A DNA stretch of 64,000 nucleotides, taken from contig NZ_POIZ01000087.1 in NCBI RefSeq assembly GCF_002960425.1, positions 62,001 through 126,000 on the forward strand. Direction: 5' to 3'. This stretch comes from Streptococcus suis. Its GTDB lineage: Bacteria; Bacillota; Bacilli; Lactobacillales; Streptococcaceae. The translations under genes were made by a program, and so were the position numbers. This document shows, one piece after another, positions 29,620 to 37,868 of this stretch. Within the stretch, counting starts at the first letter, position 1. Each line of letters opens with the position of its first letter. The notes under the pieces were generated by a model that saw nothing but the letters and a program-made list of their open reading frames with translations, was not told the DNA's origin and ran no database searches.

Positions 29620-30527
29620 AGTCTTTCTACCTCAACTTTTTCATATGTTTCCTTAATAAATGCGATACTTGCCAAATCGTCTGAAAAGGCTGTTGCCGTA
29701 CCGCAAGCAACTCCCCATTTTAGGGCTTCGATTGGGTCTTGTGAGCGAACGTATTCGCCAGTAAATCCTGCCACCATGGAATCTCCAGCTCCGACAGAGT
29801 TTCTCACCGTTCCCTTGATTGGTTTAGCAAAGTAGGTAGCCTGTGGAGTGACCAACAAGGCTCCGTCTCCTGCCATAGAAATGATGACATTCTGAGCCCC
29901 CATATCTAAGATTTTCTTAGCGTAGGTCTCGATGTCCGCAATGCCATTTAACTCGACGTTGAAGATTGCTTCCAATTCATGGTTGTTTGGTTTAACCAAA
30001 AGTGGCTGGTAAGCAAGTGAATCCAGAAGTGTCTGACCTTCAAAGTCACAGACAACTTGCGCTCCTGCTTTTTTAGCAACTGGAATGAGCTTATTATACA
30101 CTTCATTTCCAAGGCTGGCTGGTGCAGAACCAGCAAAGACAACTGTGTCTTCTTGGGTCAATCCTGCCAGAACCATTTCTAATTCTGCTAATTGGGTATC
30201 CGTCACAATCGGACCCAGGCCGTTAATTTCTGTTTCTTGGTCGGCCTTGATTTTCACGTTAATCCGTGTATCTTGGTCAACCCGAACAAAATCGGTATCA
30301 ATGCCTTCAGCAACCAATCCATCCTTGATGAACTGGCCAGTGAATCCGCCAAGGAAACCCGTCGCTGTGTTTGGATAGCCCAAACGCTTCAAGACACGGC
30401 TAACGTTAATTCCCTTACCGCCGGCATATTTATCATCGCTCTCCATCCGATTGACACTGCCCGTCTCGACATGTTCTAAACGAACAATATAGTCAATAGC
30501 TGGATTGAGCGTAACTGTATAAATCAT
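29616..30527 (-). CDS. fruK: 1-phosphofructokinase
   Basis: Phosphorylates fructose 1-phosphate, the FruA product, to fructose 1,6-bisphosphate. The 303-residue PfkB-family protein has the N-terminal TLNPAIDYIVRLE, the substrate motif GGKGINVSRVLKRLG and the C-terminal GTVRNSVGAGDSMVAGF with the catalytic Asp. It overlaps the repressor gene by four bases and fruA by four. A tagatose 6-phosphate kinase would look similar, but the partner genes make the fructose role clear. Confidence 0.96.
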   Translation of the reverse strand: MIYTVTLNPAIDYIVRLEHVETGSVNRMESDDKYAGGKGINVSRVLKRLGYPNTATGFLGGFTGQFIKDGLVAEGIDTDFVRVDQDTRINVKIKADQETEINGLGPIVTDTQLAELEMVLAGLTQEDTVVFAGSAPASLGNEVYNKLIPVAKKAGAQVVCDFEGQTLLDSLAYQPLLVKPNNHELEAIFNVELNGIADIETYAKKILDMGAQNVIISMAGDGALLVTPQATYFAKPIKGTVRNSVGAGDSMVAGFTGEYVRSQDPIEALKWGVACGTATAFSDDLASIAFIKETYEKVEVERL

Positions 30528-31267
30528 ACCTCGATTACCCTCGTTTTCTCTTTGATGATGTCCAACAAACTGCTCTCCGAAGATTGACAGATAATGTTGG
30601 CTTTTTCGATTGCTGCAACCTTGGCAAAGGAGAATTGACCGATTTTTGACGCATCTGCTAAAACAAAGCTTTCTTTTGCATTGTCTATAATGGTACGTTT
30701 GATGGTCGCTTCTTCAATATCTGGCGTTGTAAAATAGTTTTTATCTATACCATTCATCCCCAGAAATGCCTTATCAAAATTGAGCTGTCGAATTTGTTCC
30801 AATGCCATCGCACCAACCGAAGCATCCGTAGACTGCTTAACAAAGCCACCAATGATAATGGTCTTTATCTTGCGTTCTACCAACTTCACAGCATGATGAA
30901 TGGAATTGGTCACGACTGTTAGATTTTCCTGTTGGAGATAGTCAATCAAGACACCGGTTGTCGTCCCTGCGTCTACAAAAATCACATCGCCGTCCATGAT
31001 TAACTGTGCTGCTCTTTCAGCAATCATCCGTTTTTCTTGAACGTTTTTGACAGATTTTTCCAGAATGGATTCTTCCAGTTGCAAATTAGCTGGTGCTTCC
31101 GCACCGCCATGTACTCTTCGAAGTTTTCCTTCATTTTCTAACTCGTCCAAATCCCTACGAACAGTGGATTCAGATGTTGCTAGAATGTCAACCAATTCTT
31201 CCAAGCGGACAAATTGTTGTGCTTGAATGCGTTCTAATATGACTTGCTTGCGTTCTGATTTGAGAAT
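30524..31267 (-). CDS. fruR: DeoR-family fructose operon repressor, probable ATT start
   Basis: A DeoR-type regulator: N-terminal helix-turn-helix (VRLEELVDILATSESTVRRDL), RRVHGGA, and a C-terminal sugar-phosphate sensor domain (VDAGTTTGVLIDYL). Homologues begin with a short LKSERKQ segment. The frame has no ATG there. A GTG farther upstream (31307-31309) abuts the -10 box and cannot be in the mRNA. GGAGG at 31276-31280 stands eight bases before an in-frame ATT (31265-31267), so I start there (247 aa); a TTG at 31271-31273 is only two bases from GGAGG. It likely represses its own operon until fructose 1-phosphate accumulates. Confidence 0.85.
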   Translation of the reverse strand: MLKSERKQVILERIQAQQFVRLEELVDILATSESTVRRDLDELENEGKLRRVHGGAEAPANLQLEESILEKSVKNVQEKRMIAERAAQLIMDGDVIFVDAGTTTGVLIDYLQQENLTVVTNSIHHAVKLVERKIKTIIIGGFVKQSTDASVGAMALEQIRQLNFDKAFLGMNGIDKNYFTTPDIEEATIKRTIIDNAKESFVLADASKIGQFSFAKVAAIEKANIICQSSESSLLDIIKEKTRVIEV

Positions 31268-31280
31268 GTCCAACACCTCC

Positions 31281-31294
31281 TGCAATCGTTTACA
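31281..31294 (-). promoter_or_regulatory. cre-like site at the fru promoter
   Basis: TGTAAACGATTGCA matches the CcpA site consensus TGWAANCGNTNWCA at all but one position. It lies between the -10 box and the ribosome site, where CcpA would block transcription during growth on glucose. Inference from motif only. Confidence 0.6.
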
Positions 31295-31300
31295 AAAACC

Positions 31301-31328
31301 ATTATACACTAAAAACCATCATTGTCAA
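31301..31328 (-). promoter_or_regulatory. Promoter of the fruRKA operon
   Basis: TTGACA (31323-31328), a 16-base spacer and TATAAT (31301-31306) on the minus strand, both perfect matches to consensus. Confidence 0.9.
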
Positions 31329-31371
31329 TCATTTTCTAGCAAAATCTTTCAAAAAATGTCAATTTTCTTCA

Positions 31372-31402
31372 AAAAAAGAACAATCTCTTACGAAATTGCC
31401 CC
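31372..31402 (-). terminator. Terminator overlapping the 3' end of the aminotransferase gene
   Basis: On the minus strand GGGCAAT (31395-31401) pairs with ATTGTTC (31378-31384) with two G-T pairs, then a run of seven T. Confidence 0.5.
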
Positions 31403-32455
31403 CTTTTCTATCATTGATTTGACCATCTCTTTAAGCATTGCCATCTCTTCTGGACGTCCAACGGACAGGCGAATATATCCTGCTAATTTCCCTGTTGGAT
31501 AGTACTTGAAATTCCAATCTTTTGCTAAGGCTTGTTGATGAAACACTTCTGCCCACGGCGCCTTAAAGGTCACAAAACTGGTCTGACTTGGCAAGACATG
31601 ACAATCTTCTAATTGTTCTAAAAAAGCAATCATTTCTTGACGCAGTTTGACAATTGTTTCAACCGTTTCTGTTACTTTATCTTTGTAATCCAAGGCAACT
31701 GTAGCCATATGAGCCGTTAAGTTGGATAGACTAAAAGGTGGAATAACCTTGTCAATCTCGTAAATCAAGCGTTCATTAGCAAGGGCAAAGCCCAAGCGGA
31801 CACCTGCCAAACCGAAGGCCTTGGACAAGGTCCGTAGGACAATCAGATTGTCATAGTCATTGATTTTTTCAGTAAAGCTAGGACAAGCTGCAAACTCGAT
31901 ATAGGCTTCATCAATCACGACCAAGCCTGAAAAGTTGGCGATAATCTTTTCCAATTCCTGTGGGTCATGGGCCATAGAGGAAGGATTATTGGGGTTGGAC
32001 AGCATGATGACCTTTGCTCCAACCGTTTGGGCATGAGCTAACACCTTCTCCGCAGACAAGGTTAGGCCGCCTTTTTCCCAATCCAAATCCACTCGCTCAA
32101 ACTGACTACCGTGCATAAGGTTATAGGTCTGATACATGAAGAAGTCTGGATTGACGGTCAAGAAAGTGTCATCCTTTTCCATAAAGGTGGAAATGATCAT
32201 ATGAATAAGGTGGTCCGAGCCAACTCCGACTGTCACTTGTTGAGGACTTACTCCAAGATAGGCCGCATATTTCTCAATCAGTTCCGAATAGGTATTATCC
32301 CCGTAGAAACTTAGGCGACTAACTTCCAAGCTCTCCAAGGTTTTTTGTGGCAAAAATGACCAGTCAATGATCCGATTTTCATTGTTGCCCAAGTCAAATC
32401 TGGCTTTTTGTTGGATTTTATAAGGTTTGTAATTCTCAAATACCTTGCGTTTCAT
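31388..32455 (-). CDS. HisC-like pyridoxal-phosphate aminotransferase
   Basis: A 355-residue fold-type I aminotransferase of the histidinol-phosphate aminotransferase group. Visible are SNPNNPSS (aligning with the carboxylate/PLP motif), VIDEAYIEF, and TLSKAFGLAGVRLGF with the Schiff-base Lys. No other histidine biosynthesis gene is near; it follows trmD after a short hairpin. In streptococci such lone copies may act on other amino or keto acids, so I do not use the hisC symbol. Confidence 0.85.
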   Translation of the reverse strand: MKRKVFENYKPYKIQQKARFDLGNNENRIIDWSFLPQKTLESLEVSRLSFYGDNTYSELIEKYAAYLGVSPQQVTVGVGSDHLIHMIISTFMEKDDTFLTVNPDFFMYQTYNLMHGSQFERVDLDWEKGGLTLSAEKVLAHAQTVGAKVIMLSNPNNPSSMAHDPQELEKIIANFSGLVVIDEAYIEFAACPSFTEKINDYDNLIVLRTLSKAFGLAGVRLGFALANERLIYEIDKVIPPFSLSNLTAHMATVALDYKDKVTETVETIVKLRQEMIAFLEQLEDCHVLPSQTSFVTFKAPWAEVFHQQALAKDWNFKYYPTGKLAGYIRLSVGRPEEMAMLKEMVKSMIEKGAIS

Positions 32456-32470
32456 GTCTTCTCCTTTGAA

Positions 32471-32500
32471 CAGGAAAACACAGTCTAATCAACTGTGTCT
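32471..32500 (-). terminator. Hairpin at the trmD stop, before the aminotransferase
   Basis: ACACAGT (32492-32498) and ACTGTGT (32478-32484) on the minus strand with a seven-base loop, followed by TTTTCC. Probably a weak terminator or processing site between trmD and the aminotransferase. Confidence 0.55.
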
Positions 32501-33210
32501 TCTGCTTTGATTTTTTCAAAAATAGTTAATTCTTCATCTGTAAAATTGTAGTTTTCTAACAAGTCTGGACGACGTTGATAGGTTTTGCGTAGACTTTCTT
32601 CCAAACGCCATTTACGAATATTTTCATGGTGTCCACTCATGAGGACATCTGGTACCACCATTCCACGATATTCGTAGGGACGGGTGTATTGCGGATACTC
32701 CAATAGTCCAGATGAAAAACTATCATCTGTATGGCTAATTTCCTTGCCAATAACCTCTGGAATCAGGCGAACGGTAGCATCAATCATGGTCATAGCTGCC
32801 AACTCCCCCCCTGTCAGAACATAGTCCCCGAGAGAAATCTCATCTGTCACCAAGGTCTTAATCCGCTCATCATAGCCCTCGTAATGACCACAGATAAAAA
32901 TCAACTGGTCTTCCTGAGCTAATTCTTCAGCATAGGCTTGGTTAAACGTTTTACCAGCAGGATCCAGCAAGATAACACGTGGCTTGGTTTGATCAATGCT
33001 ATCCATGGTGTCAAAAATCGGCTGGGCACGGAGCAGCATTCCTTGGCCTCCACCGTATGGCTCATCATCCACATGGCGGGCTTTTTCGGCTTTTTCACGA
33101 AAATTATGGTAGTTGATTTCCAGTAACCCCTTGTCACGCGCCTTACCCACAATAGAGTGCTCCAGCGGTGCAAACATCTCTGGAAACAGGGTCAAAATAT
33201 CAATTCTCAT
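32485..33210 (-). CDS. trmD: tRNA (guanine-N1)-methyltransferase
   Basis: Makes m1G37 in tRNAs that read CNN/GNN codons and so prevents frameshifting. A SPOUT methyltransferase of 241 residues with [27 protein letters not shown], and [15 protein letters not shown], the trefoil-knot AdoMet site. It overlaps rimM by 11 bases, the usual rimM-trmD pair, but rpsP, often beside them, is 27 kb away here. Confidence 0.97.
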   Translation of the reverse strand: MRIDILTLFPEMFAPLEHSIVGKARDKGLLEINYHNFREKAEKARHVDDEPYGGGQGMLLRAQPIFDTMDSIDQTKPRVILLDPAGKTFNQAYAEELAQEDQLIFICGHYEGYDERIKTLVTDEISLGDYVLTGGELAAMTMIDATVRLIPEVIGKEISHTDDSFSSGLLEYPQYTRPYEYRGMVVPDVLMSGHHENIRKWRLEESLRKTYQRRPDLLENYNFTDEELTIFEKIKAEDTVD

Positions 33211-33718
33211 CGTCTAGGCCCTCAAGCAGTTCCACATCGACGCGGTTATTTGGAATATCAATGTTCAAGACAACAGGCGGAATATAGGGTAAAAGCAGGT
33301 CTTTCTTACCTTTGCGTTTTACCACCCATACATCATTGGCACCTGGTTGCAAGATTTCCTTGATTTGTCCGATCAAGATGTCATTTTCATAGACATCCAA
33401 GCCGATAATTTCATGGTAATAAAACTCACCGTCTTCGAGATCGGTCAAGTTTTCCTCGGCGATTTTCAAACTATAGCCCTTGTACTTTTCAATATCATTG
33501 ATATGGTACATGCCCTTAAACTTGATAATATCAAAGTTTTTAGCCTTACGGTGACTAGTAATTTCCACTTCCATGACAAACTGGTCTTTATCATTAAACA
33601 AGGCCAATTTTGCCCCTTTTTTGAAGCGTTCTTCTGCAAAATCCGTCACAGATAAAACACGCATTTCTCCTTGCAAGCCTTGGGTATTGACAATCTTTCC
33701 TACGTTAAAATAATTCAT
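33200..33718 (-). CDS. rimM: Ribosome maturation factor RimM
   Basis: Helps assemble the head of the 30S subunit through contact with S19. The 172 residues show the N-terminal RimM barrel ([21 protein letters not shown]) and the C-terminal PRC barrel ([33 protein letters not shown]). It overlaps trmD by 11 bases. Confidence 0.96.
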   Translation of the reverse strand: MNYFNVGKIVNTQGLQGEMRVLSVTDFAEERFKKGAKLALFNDKDQFVMEVEITSHRKAKNFDIIKFKGMYHINDIEKYKGYSLKIAEENLTDLEDGEFYYHEIIGLDVYENDILIGQIKEILQPGANDVWVVKRKGKKDLLLPYIPPVVLNIDIPNNRVDVELLEGLDDEN

Positions 33719-33787
33719 GACTTCTCCATCTGATTTTCTATCCTTTTATTTTAACACGACGAGGGTATTTTCTCAATAATAAGGCAA

Positions 33788-33830
33788 AAAAAAGAAGGAG
33801 ATTGGATTGTTAACCTATCTCACTTCCATA
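33788..33830 (-). terminator. Terminator of the lipoprotein gene
   Basis: On the minus strand GAAGTGAGAT pairs with ATCTCCTTC, followed by eight T, just after the stop at 33836. Confidence 0.75.
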
Positions 33831-33835
33831 AATAC

Positions 33836-34858
33836 TTAATCTTGTTTATAATAAACCTCGTTCGCCACTTCTTCCGCTGGTGGTAGGTACTGACTGATGA
33901 ATAATCTATTTTTAGTCGTATCACTTAAATCTGTTTCCCCAGTAGTCGGAAATTCGATTGCAACTCCAGCTGGAATAATTTGTAGGCTGGCACCGTACAT
34001 ACCAAAACGATGGCTCCCTCTTGCAATGCCGTTTGAATCGATTTCACGAATGGTTAGATCGCTATCCTCCTCATTAGTGATCTTGCCAGATGAATCAATA
34101 ACCAAGACAGTCCCTTTGGCATTTGCCCAAGTTCCAGCAATAGTTGAGAAATCACCAGCTAACAGCCCCTGCATATCAATAGTAGGTGCAGATGTATTTT
34201 CTTGCACTGCTACAACTTTTTCCAATTTAGTCCATGAAAGCGTGCTTAAATCGACAACTGAGGCAGATGAAGGATTGGTCGCTCCTTCTGCCTGTAGGGT
34301 TAGTTGACCTGCAGTAGAGTCATATTTATAGTTTCTAAAACTACCAGCTGTTTCTAAAGAGTAACTTCCATCTTCAAGTGGCCACAGGGTTACTTTTTCA
34401 CCAATCTCTGGACCTTGCTGACGGAACTGATCAACCAGTCTTATCAACTGCCCGTCATTCCCTACAGTATATAGGTCGATGAGGACAAATTGAGAACTCG
34501 TCGATAAGGCGACAGCTAATTCATCTACACCATCTTTATCAAAATCATTTTGGACATAATATGCTCCAGTATAAACAGTTGGATATTGTTTAAGTCCATA
34601 AAGAAGACCACTCACTTCATCACGATTTAGGGCTGAAAGTTCCAATCCCAAACTTGCCTGATAACGGTCGATAACCTTTTGATAGCTAGAATAATCCACC
34701 TCTACCGTCTTCGTTTCCGACTGACTTGAAGTTGTTGAACTTGATGTTGCTTGTGAACTTGATTGACTGCTCACAGCTGTCTCTTGCTTCACTTCACCCG
34801 ATTTACACGCAGTCAAAAGAACCACAGAAAAAAGTAATAGAAATTTCTTCATTTTCAT
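33836..34858 (-). CDS. Lipoprotein with DUF6287-like C-terminal region
   Basis: A 340-residue secreted lipoprotein: signal peptide with lipobox LLTAC (Cys18), a Ser/Thr/Gln-rich linker, a calcium-loop-like segment DFDKDGVDELAVAL (about 110), and a C-terminal stretch MQGLLAGDFSTIAGTWANA and MYGASLQIIPAGVAIEF, resembling small ligand domains found in other streptococcal lipoproteins. GGAGG precedes the ATG. It opens an AT-rich pocket of unknown genes between rimM and the MATE exporter. Its promoter shares 21 identical bases with that of the gene at 35317. Confidence 0.75.
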   Translation of the reverse strand: MKMKKFLLLFSVVLLTACKSGEVKQETAVSSQSSSQATSSSTTSSQSETKTVEVDYSSYQKVIDRYQASLGLELSALNRDEVSGLLYGLKQYPTVYTGAYYVQNDFDKDGVDELAVALSTSSQFVLIDLYTVGNDGQLIRLVDQFRQQGPEIGEKVTLWPLEDGSYSLETAGSFRNYKYDSTAGQLTLQAEGATNPSSASVVDLSTLSWTKLEKVVAVQENTSAPTIDMQGLLAGDFSTIAGTWANAKGTVLVIDSSGKITNEEDSDLTIREIDSNGIARGSHRFGMYGASLQIIPAGVAIEFPTTGETDLSDTTKNRLFISQYLPPAEEVANEVYYKQD

Positions 34859-34912
34859 ATAACCTCCAAATATAGTAGCAAGTTTCCAAAGCTTGAAAAG
34901 CTACTTATCTTA

Positions 34913-34940
34913 AGTTTAATATTTTGGGAATATTTGTCAA
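34913..34940 (-). promoter_or_regulatory. Promoter upstream of the lipoprotein gene
   Basis: Perfect -35 TTGACA (34935-34940) with a weak -10 TAAACT (34913-34918) 16 bases on. The block 34930-34950 is identical to 35949-35969. Confidence 0.5.
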
Positions 34941-34971
34941 GGTAAATGTTTGACTACATGCGACCTGATTT

Positions 34972-35307
34972 CTAACAAATTTTTTCGACAGGATTTGAAC
35001 CTGCAAGAATTAGGATACTGATATTTTCATTCCTTGCCATAGAATGTGCATATTTACTTGCAGCTTCTTGGCTAGAAAAAACATGGGCTTGATTATAGTC
35101 ATAAACTATGTTGTAGATATCATTAAAACTATCAATAGTACCAACAAAACTCTGTTTCTCATTTATCAAGTCAATAATTGTAATCCTATATTTTGATTGC
35201 TCTTCTGCCCATCTCTTTTCTTCATTTGCCTTTTTCATCTTAGGGTAAATGAAATATCTAAAAATAATGACGGAAGCAAATAATAAAATAGTTACAAAAT
35301 CGCCCAT
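34972..35307 (-). CDS. Membrane-anchored protein of unknown function (111 aa)
   Basis: One N-terminal membrane helix (about 4-22, MGDFVTILLFASVIIFRYF), then a charged soluble part (KKANEEKRWAEEQ). No family recognised. It lies nine bases after the 171-residue gene, so the two are co-transcribed, under the promoter with the G-tract. The last codons (LAGSNPVEKIC) are encoded by a sequence that folds as a tRNA T-arm (34988-35004), see findings. Confidence 0.6.
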   Translation of the reverse strand: MGDFVTILLFASVIIFRYFIYPKMKKANEEKRWAEEQSKYRITIIDLINEKQSFVGTIDSFNDIYNIVYDYNQAHVFSSQEAASKYAHSMARNENISILILAGSNPVEKIC

Positions 35308-35316
35308 AAATAACTC

Positions 35317-35832
35317 CTATAGATTGTTGAGATATTCACTCTGAACGCGTACAGCCTCTTTATATTCTCTCATTGTTTTAGGATGTCTGATAACAGAAAA
35401 AAGTACTTGACTAGCAATTAGCGCATATCGGACAAAAAATGTAATAATAAATGCAAAAGCAACGGTCTTTACATTCTCGGTATAATCCCTAGAAATTTTA
35501 TTTTCGTTGATTGTATAGTGGTGTTCCCTAGCTAAACTCTCTGCAGTAACATTTTTTATACCATCCTTACTAAAAATCGAGCGACGATATCTAAAAATCT
35601 TCTTGGGATCATATGGAAATTTGAAGAGTTGATAGTCCGAATACCAGAAGAATGTATACACTGATAACATCAAATAAGCAAAAAATAAAATTGTTCCTAC
35701 ATTGATTTCTCCAAATAAAAATGGTATTAGACCCCAGAAAAGATTGAAATAGAAAACATCACCTAAATAGTATTTCAAAGGTACCTTAGGTGTATCAAAA
35801 TAATTTTTAAAAAATGTTGTAATTTTTTTCAT
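35317..35832 (-). CDS. Membrane protein of unknown function (171 aa)
   Basis: Begins MKKITTFFKNYFDTPKVPLK. Two or three membrane helices are predicted near residues 25-65 and one near 120-145, with a hydrophilic region between (YDPKKIFRYRRSIF). GGAG stands seven bases before the ATG. Upstream, at 35929-35959, is a promoter with ten G in its spacer. The codon use is AT-rich, like the neighbouring unknown genes and unlike rimM or guaC. Function unknown; membrane location and switchable promoter would fit a surface or immunity role, but that is guesswork. Confidence 0.65.
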   Translation of the reverse strand: MKKITTFFKNYFDTPKVPLKYYLGDVFYFNLFWGLIPFLFGEINVGTILFFAYLMLSVYTFFWYSDYQLFKFPYDPKKIFRYRRSIFSKDGIKNVTAESLAREHHYTINENKISRDYTENVKTVAFAFIITFFVRYALIASQVLFSVIRHPKTMREYKEAVRVQSEYLNNL

Positions 35833-35928
35833 AAAAAGTCTCCAAAATTAGTAGTAGATAGATTAGCATCTCCTTGTAAGGCTCCTCCTTTAGCACATTT
35901 TTTTCATACAGTGCTATCTATCTCTTAT

Positions 35929-35959
35929 ATTGTACCCCCCCCCCGAACATATTTGTCAA
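35929..35959 (-). promoter_or_regulatory. Promoter with poly-G spacer (possible phase-variable switch)
   Basis: Minus strand: TTGACA (35954-35959), then nine bases and ten G (35935-35944), then TACAAT (35929-35934). The spacer is 19 bases; loss of two G would give the optimal 17. Confidence 0.7.
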
Positions 35960-35984
35960 GGTAAATGTTAAAAAAATTGAATTT

Positions 35985-36008
35985 TAAAAAGCCGGATTGC
36001 TCCGACTT
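35985..36008 (-). terminator. Terminator of the 126-residue protein gene
   Basis: AGTCGGA and TCCGGCT arms with a short loop, then TTTTTAAA on the minus strand. Confidence 0.75.
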
Positions 36009-36011
36009 CTT

Positions 36012-36392
36012 CTAGTCTATTAACTCAGATAGTGACTTTTTTGTCCTGACTGTCAGCTCATAAGGAAATTCCAGATAGGTTTTGCCATTTTTCTCATAGA
36101 GATAGGCAATTTTATTATAAGGTTGAAAGGTCAGTTGATAATAATTTTCTACTCCAACTGGCTGGTCTTGATTACTGGCATTGTCTAAGAAATAGGGATG
36201 AATTTGGACAAGCTCTGTCAGAAGCTCTTCTACTTCGCTACCTTTTAGCATTCCTATCTCTTCTCCATCCTGATTGCTGATTAAAATCTGGTCCGATTGA
36301 GGGAACCTAATTTCCGTTTTCCTCATGTGAAAATAGCCAATACTCAAGCAGATACAAGATAGAACAATACAAATCAACCACTTCTTTTTCAT
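36012..36392 (-). CDS. Small secreted or membrane-anchored protein of unknown function (126 aa)
   Basis: N-terminal signal or anchor MKKKWLICIVLSCICLSIGY (no clear cleavage site), then an extracellular part of about 100 residues (DQILISNQDGEEIGMLKG, YYQLTFQPYNKIAYLYEKNG). It resembles small streptococcal proteins of unknown-function families, but I cannot name one with certainty. It has its own promoter and terminator, so it is a single-gene unit. Confidence 0.65.
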   Translation of the reverse strand: MKKKWLICIVLSCICLSIGYFHMRKTEIRFPQSDQILISNQDGEEIGMLKGSEVEELLTELVQIHPYFLDNASNQDQPVGVENYYQLTFQPYNKIAYLYEKNGKTYLEFPYELTVRTKKSLSELID

Positions 36393-36416
36393 AATAAAAC
36401 CTGCCTTTTTGAGTAA

Positions 36417-36445
36417 ATTTTATCAAGCACAGAAAAATATGTCAA
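36417..36445 (-). promoter_or_regulatory. Promoter of the 126-residue protein gene
   Basis: TTGACA (36440-36445), 17-base spacer, TAAAAT (36417-36422) on the minus strand. Confidence 0.8.
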
Positions 36446-36461
36446 GAGAAAACTCAAACAT

Positions 36462-37799
36462 TTATTGAAAACGAGCGATTTTTTTCAACCGCAATCTGAG
36501 GGCAATCCCACAGACAAAAATCCCTGAAATCAAGCCAATCCAATAAGCTTCTGGACCCATTTTGAAAAATCTTTCAAGGAAAAAGGCAACTGGGAAGGTC
36601 ATGGACCAATAGGCAACTAAGCCAAGTATAAATGGAACTGTCGTATCCTTGTAGCCCCGCAAAATTCCCTGAATGGGAGCTGTATAGGCATCTGCTAGTT
36701 GGAACATGAGGGCAAAGCTTAGAAAATGCGAGGTCAGACGGATAAAATCTGCGTCATTGCCGTAGAGGAAAGCGACTTTGGAACGGAAAAAATAAAGAAA
36801 AGTAAGTGTCAATCCTGCAAAACCTAGTGCCACCAAGCGTCCTAAACGGCTGTAGGCTTTCACATCCTGAGGTCGTTTAGCCCCTACTTCATAGGCAATG
36901 ACAATTGCTAGGGCTGAAGAAACCGAGGCAGGAAAGGCATAAAGCAAAGTGGCAAAGTTCATCGCTGACTGATGAGCTGCAATAATTTGGGCTGAAAATT
37001 TTGCCATATACAAACCGACTACCGCGAAAATAGCAACCTCAGCAAAGACCTGCAAACCTATCGGCAGACCAACCTTCAAGCCTTCCTTCAATAAAGAAAG
37101 GTCGATCGAACTCCACCGCCAAATCTCATAAGAAGCAATGGTCTTATTTTTGCACATGACCATGACGATTACTAGTAATACAGCCCAGTAAGCTAAAGCA
37201 GTCCCCAATCCAGCTCCTGCTCCGCCCAGGACCGGTAGGCCCATTTTCCCATAAATCAAGAGATAGTTAAAGAGACTGTTAAAGGGAACCAGGAGCAGCA
37301 TGAGGTACATGGAGAGGCGGGTCAAGCCCAAGGCATCGAAAAAGGACCGACAGACGCTGAAAAGCAAGAGAGGGAGGATGCCAATAGAGATATAGGAGAG
37401 GTACTGCCTGCCGACCTGAAAGACCTCTTTGTCAAGGTCAAACTGTGCCAAGGTGGGAATGGCAAGCAGGTAGACCAAGAGCCAGAGAAGAACTGTCAGC
37501 CCAAGGGCTAGATAGACAAACTGATGAAATTCCTGTCGGATTTTTGTCTTCTCTCCTTGTCCTAGATATTGAGCAATGATTGGAACAAGTGCAGATACGA
37601 TACCCGTCAAAAATGAGAACAAGGGGTTCCAAAGACTTGTCGCCATGGAAACACCTGCCAAATCCATGGTGCTGTACTGGCCTGTCATCATGGTATCGAT
37701 AAAGGAGGCCGAATAATTAGCAAATTGATAAATCAAAATAGGTAAAAATATTTTGATAAAGAGCCATAATTTTTCTCTATTACTCAATGTTTGGTACAT
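36462..37799 (-). CDS. MATE family multidrug/sodium exporter
   Basis: A 445-residue protein with 12 predicted membrane helices in two halves, as in MATE (NorM/DinF-like) antiporters that expel cationic drugs using Na+ or H+. Family features include the N-terminal YQFANYSASFIDTMMTGQYS, GVSMATSLWNPLF and the second-half GLQVFAEVAIFAVVGLYMAK. Substrate is not evident from the sequence. It has the same orientation as guaC upstream but is separated from it by a terminator. Confidence 0.9.
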   Translation of the reverse strand: MYQTLSNREKLWLFIKIFLPILIYQFANYSASFIDTMMTGQYSTMDLAGVSMATSLWNPLFSFLTGIVSALVPIIAQYLGQGEKTKIRQEFHQFVYLALGLTVLLWLLVYLLAIPTLAQFDLDKEVFQVGRQYLSYISIGILPLLLFSVCRSFFDALGLTRLSMYLMLLLVPFNSLFNYLLIYGKMGLPVLGGAGAGLGTALAYWAVLLVIVMVMCKNKTIASYEIWRWSSIDLSLLKEGLKVGLPIGLQVFAEVAIFAVVGLYMAKFSAQIIAAHQSAMNFATLLYAFPASVSSALAIVIAYEVGAKRPQDVKAYSRLGRLVALGFAGLTLTFLYFFRSKVAFLYGNDADFIRLTSHFLSFALMFQLADAYTAPIQGILRGYKDTTVPFILGLVAYWSMTFPVAFFLERFFKMGPEAYWIGLISGIFVCGIALRLRLKKIARFQ

Positions 37800-37836
37800 A
37801 CTTATTCTCTTTCAATTTTATATAAATATTGTAACA

Positions 37837-37864
37837 AGAAAAGGACCTGCATTGCAAGTCCTCT
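37837..37864 (-). terminator. Terminator of guaC
   Basis: AGGACTTGC and GCAGGTCCT arms on the minus strand, followed by TTTTC. Confidence 0.8.
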
Positions 37865-37868
37865 TTGA

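Noticed and set aside
34972-35010. Possible tRNA gene
   Set aside because: Only a T-arm is present; no D-arm, anticodon arm or acceptor stem.
35845-35944. Short peptide frames running through the G-tract or between it and the gene at 35832
   Set aside because: All stop within about 25 codons at any G number, so the tract is better read as a promoter spacer than as a coding switch.
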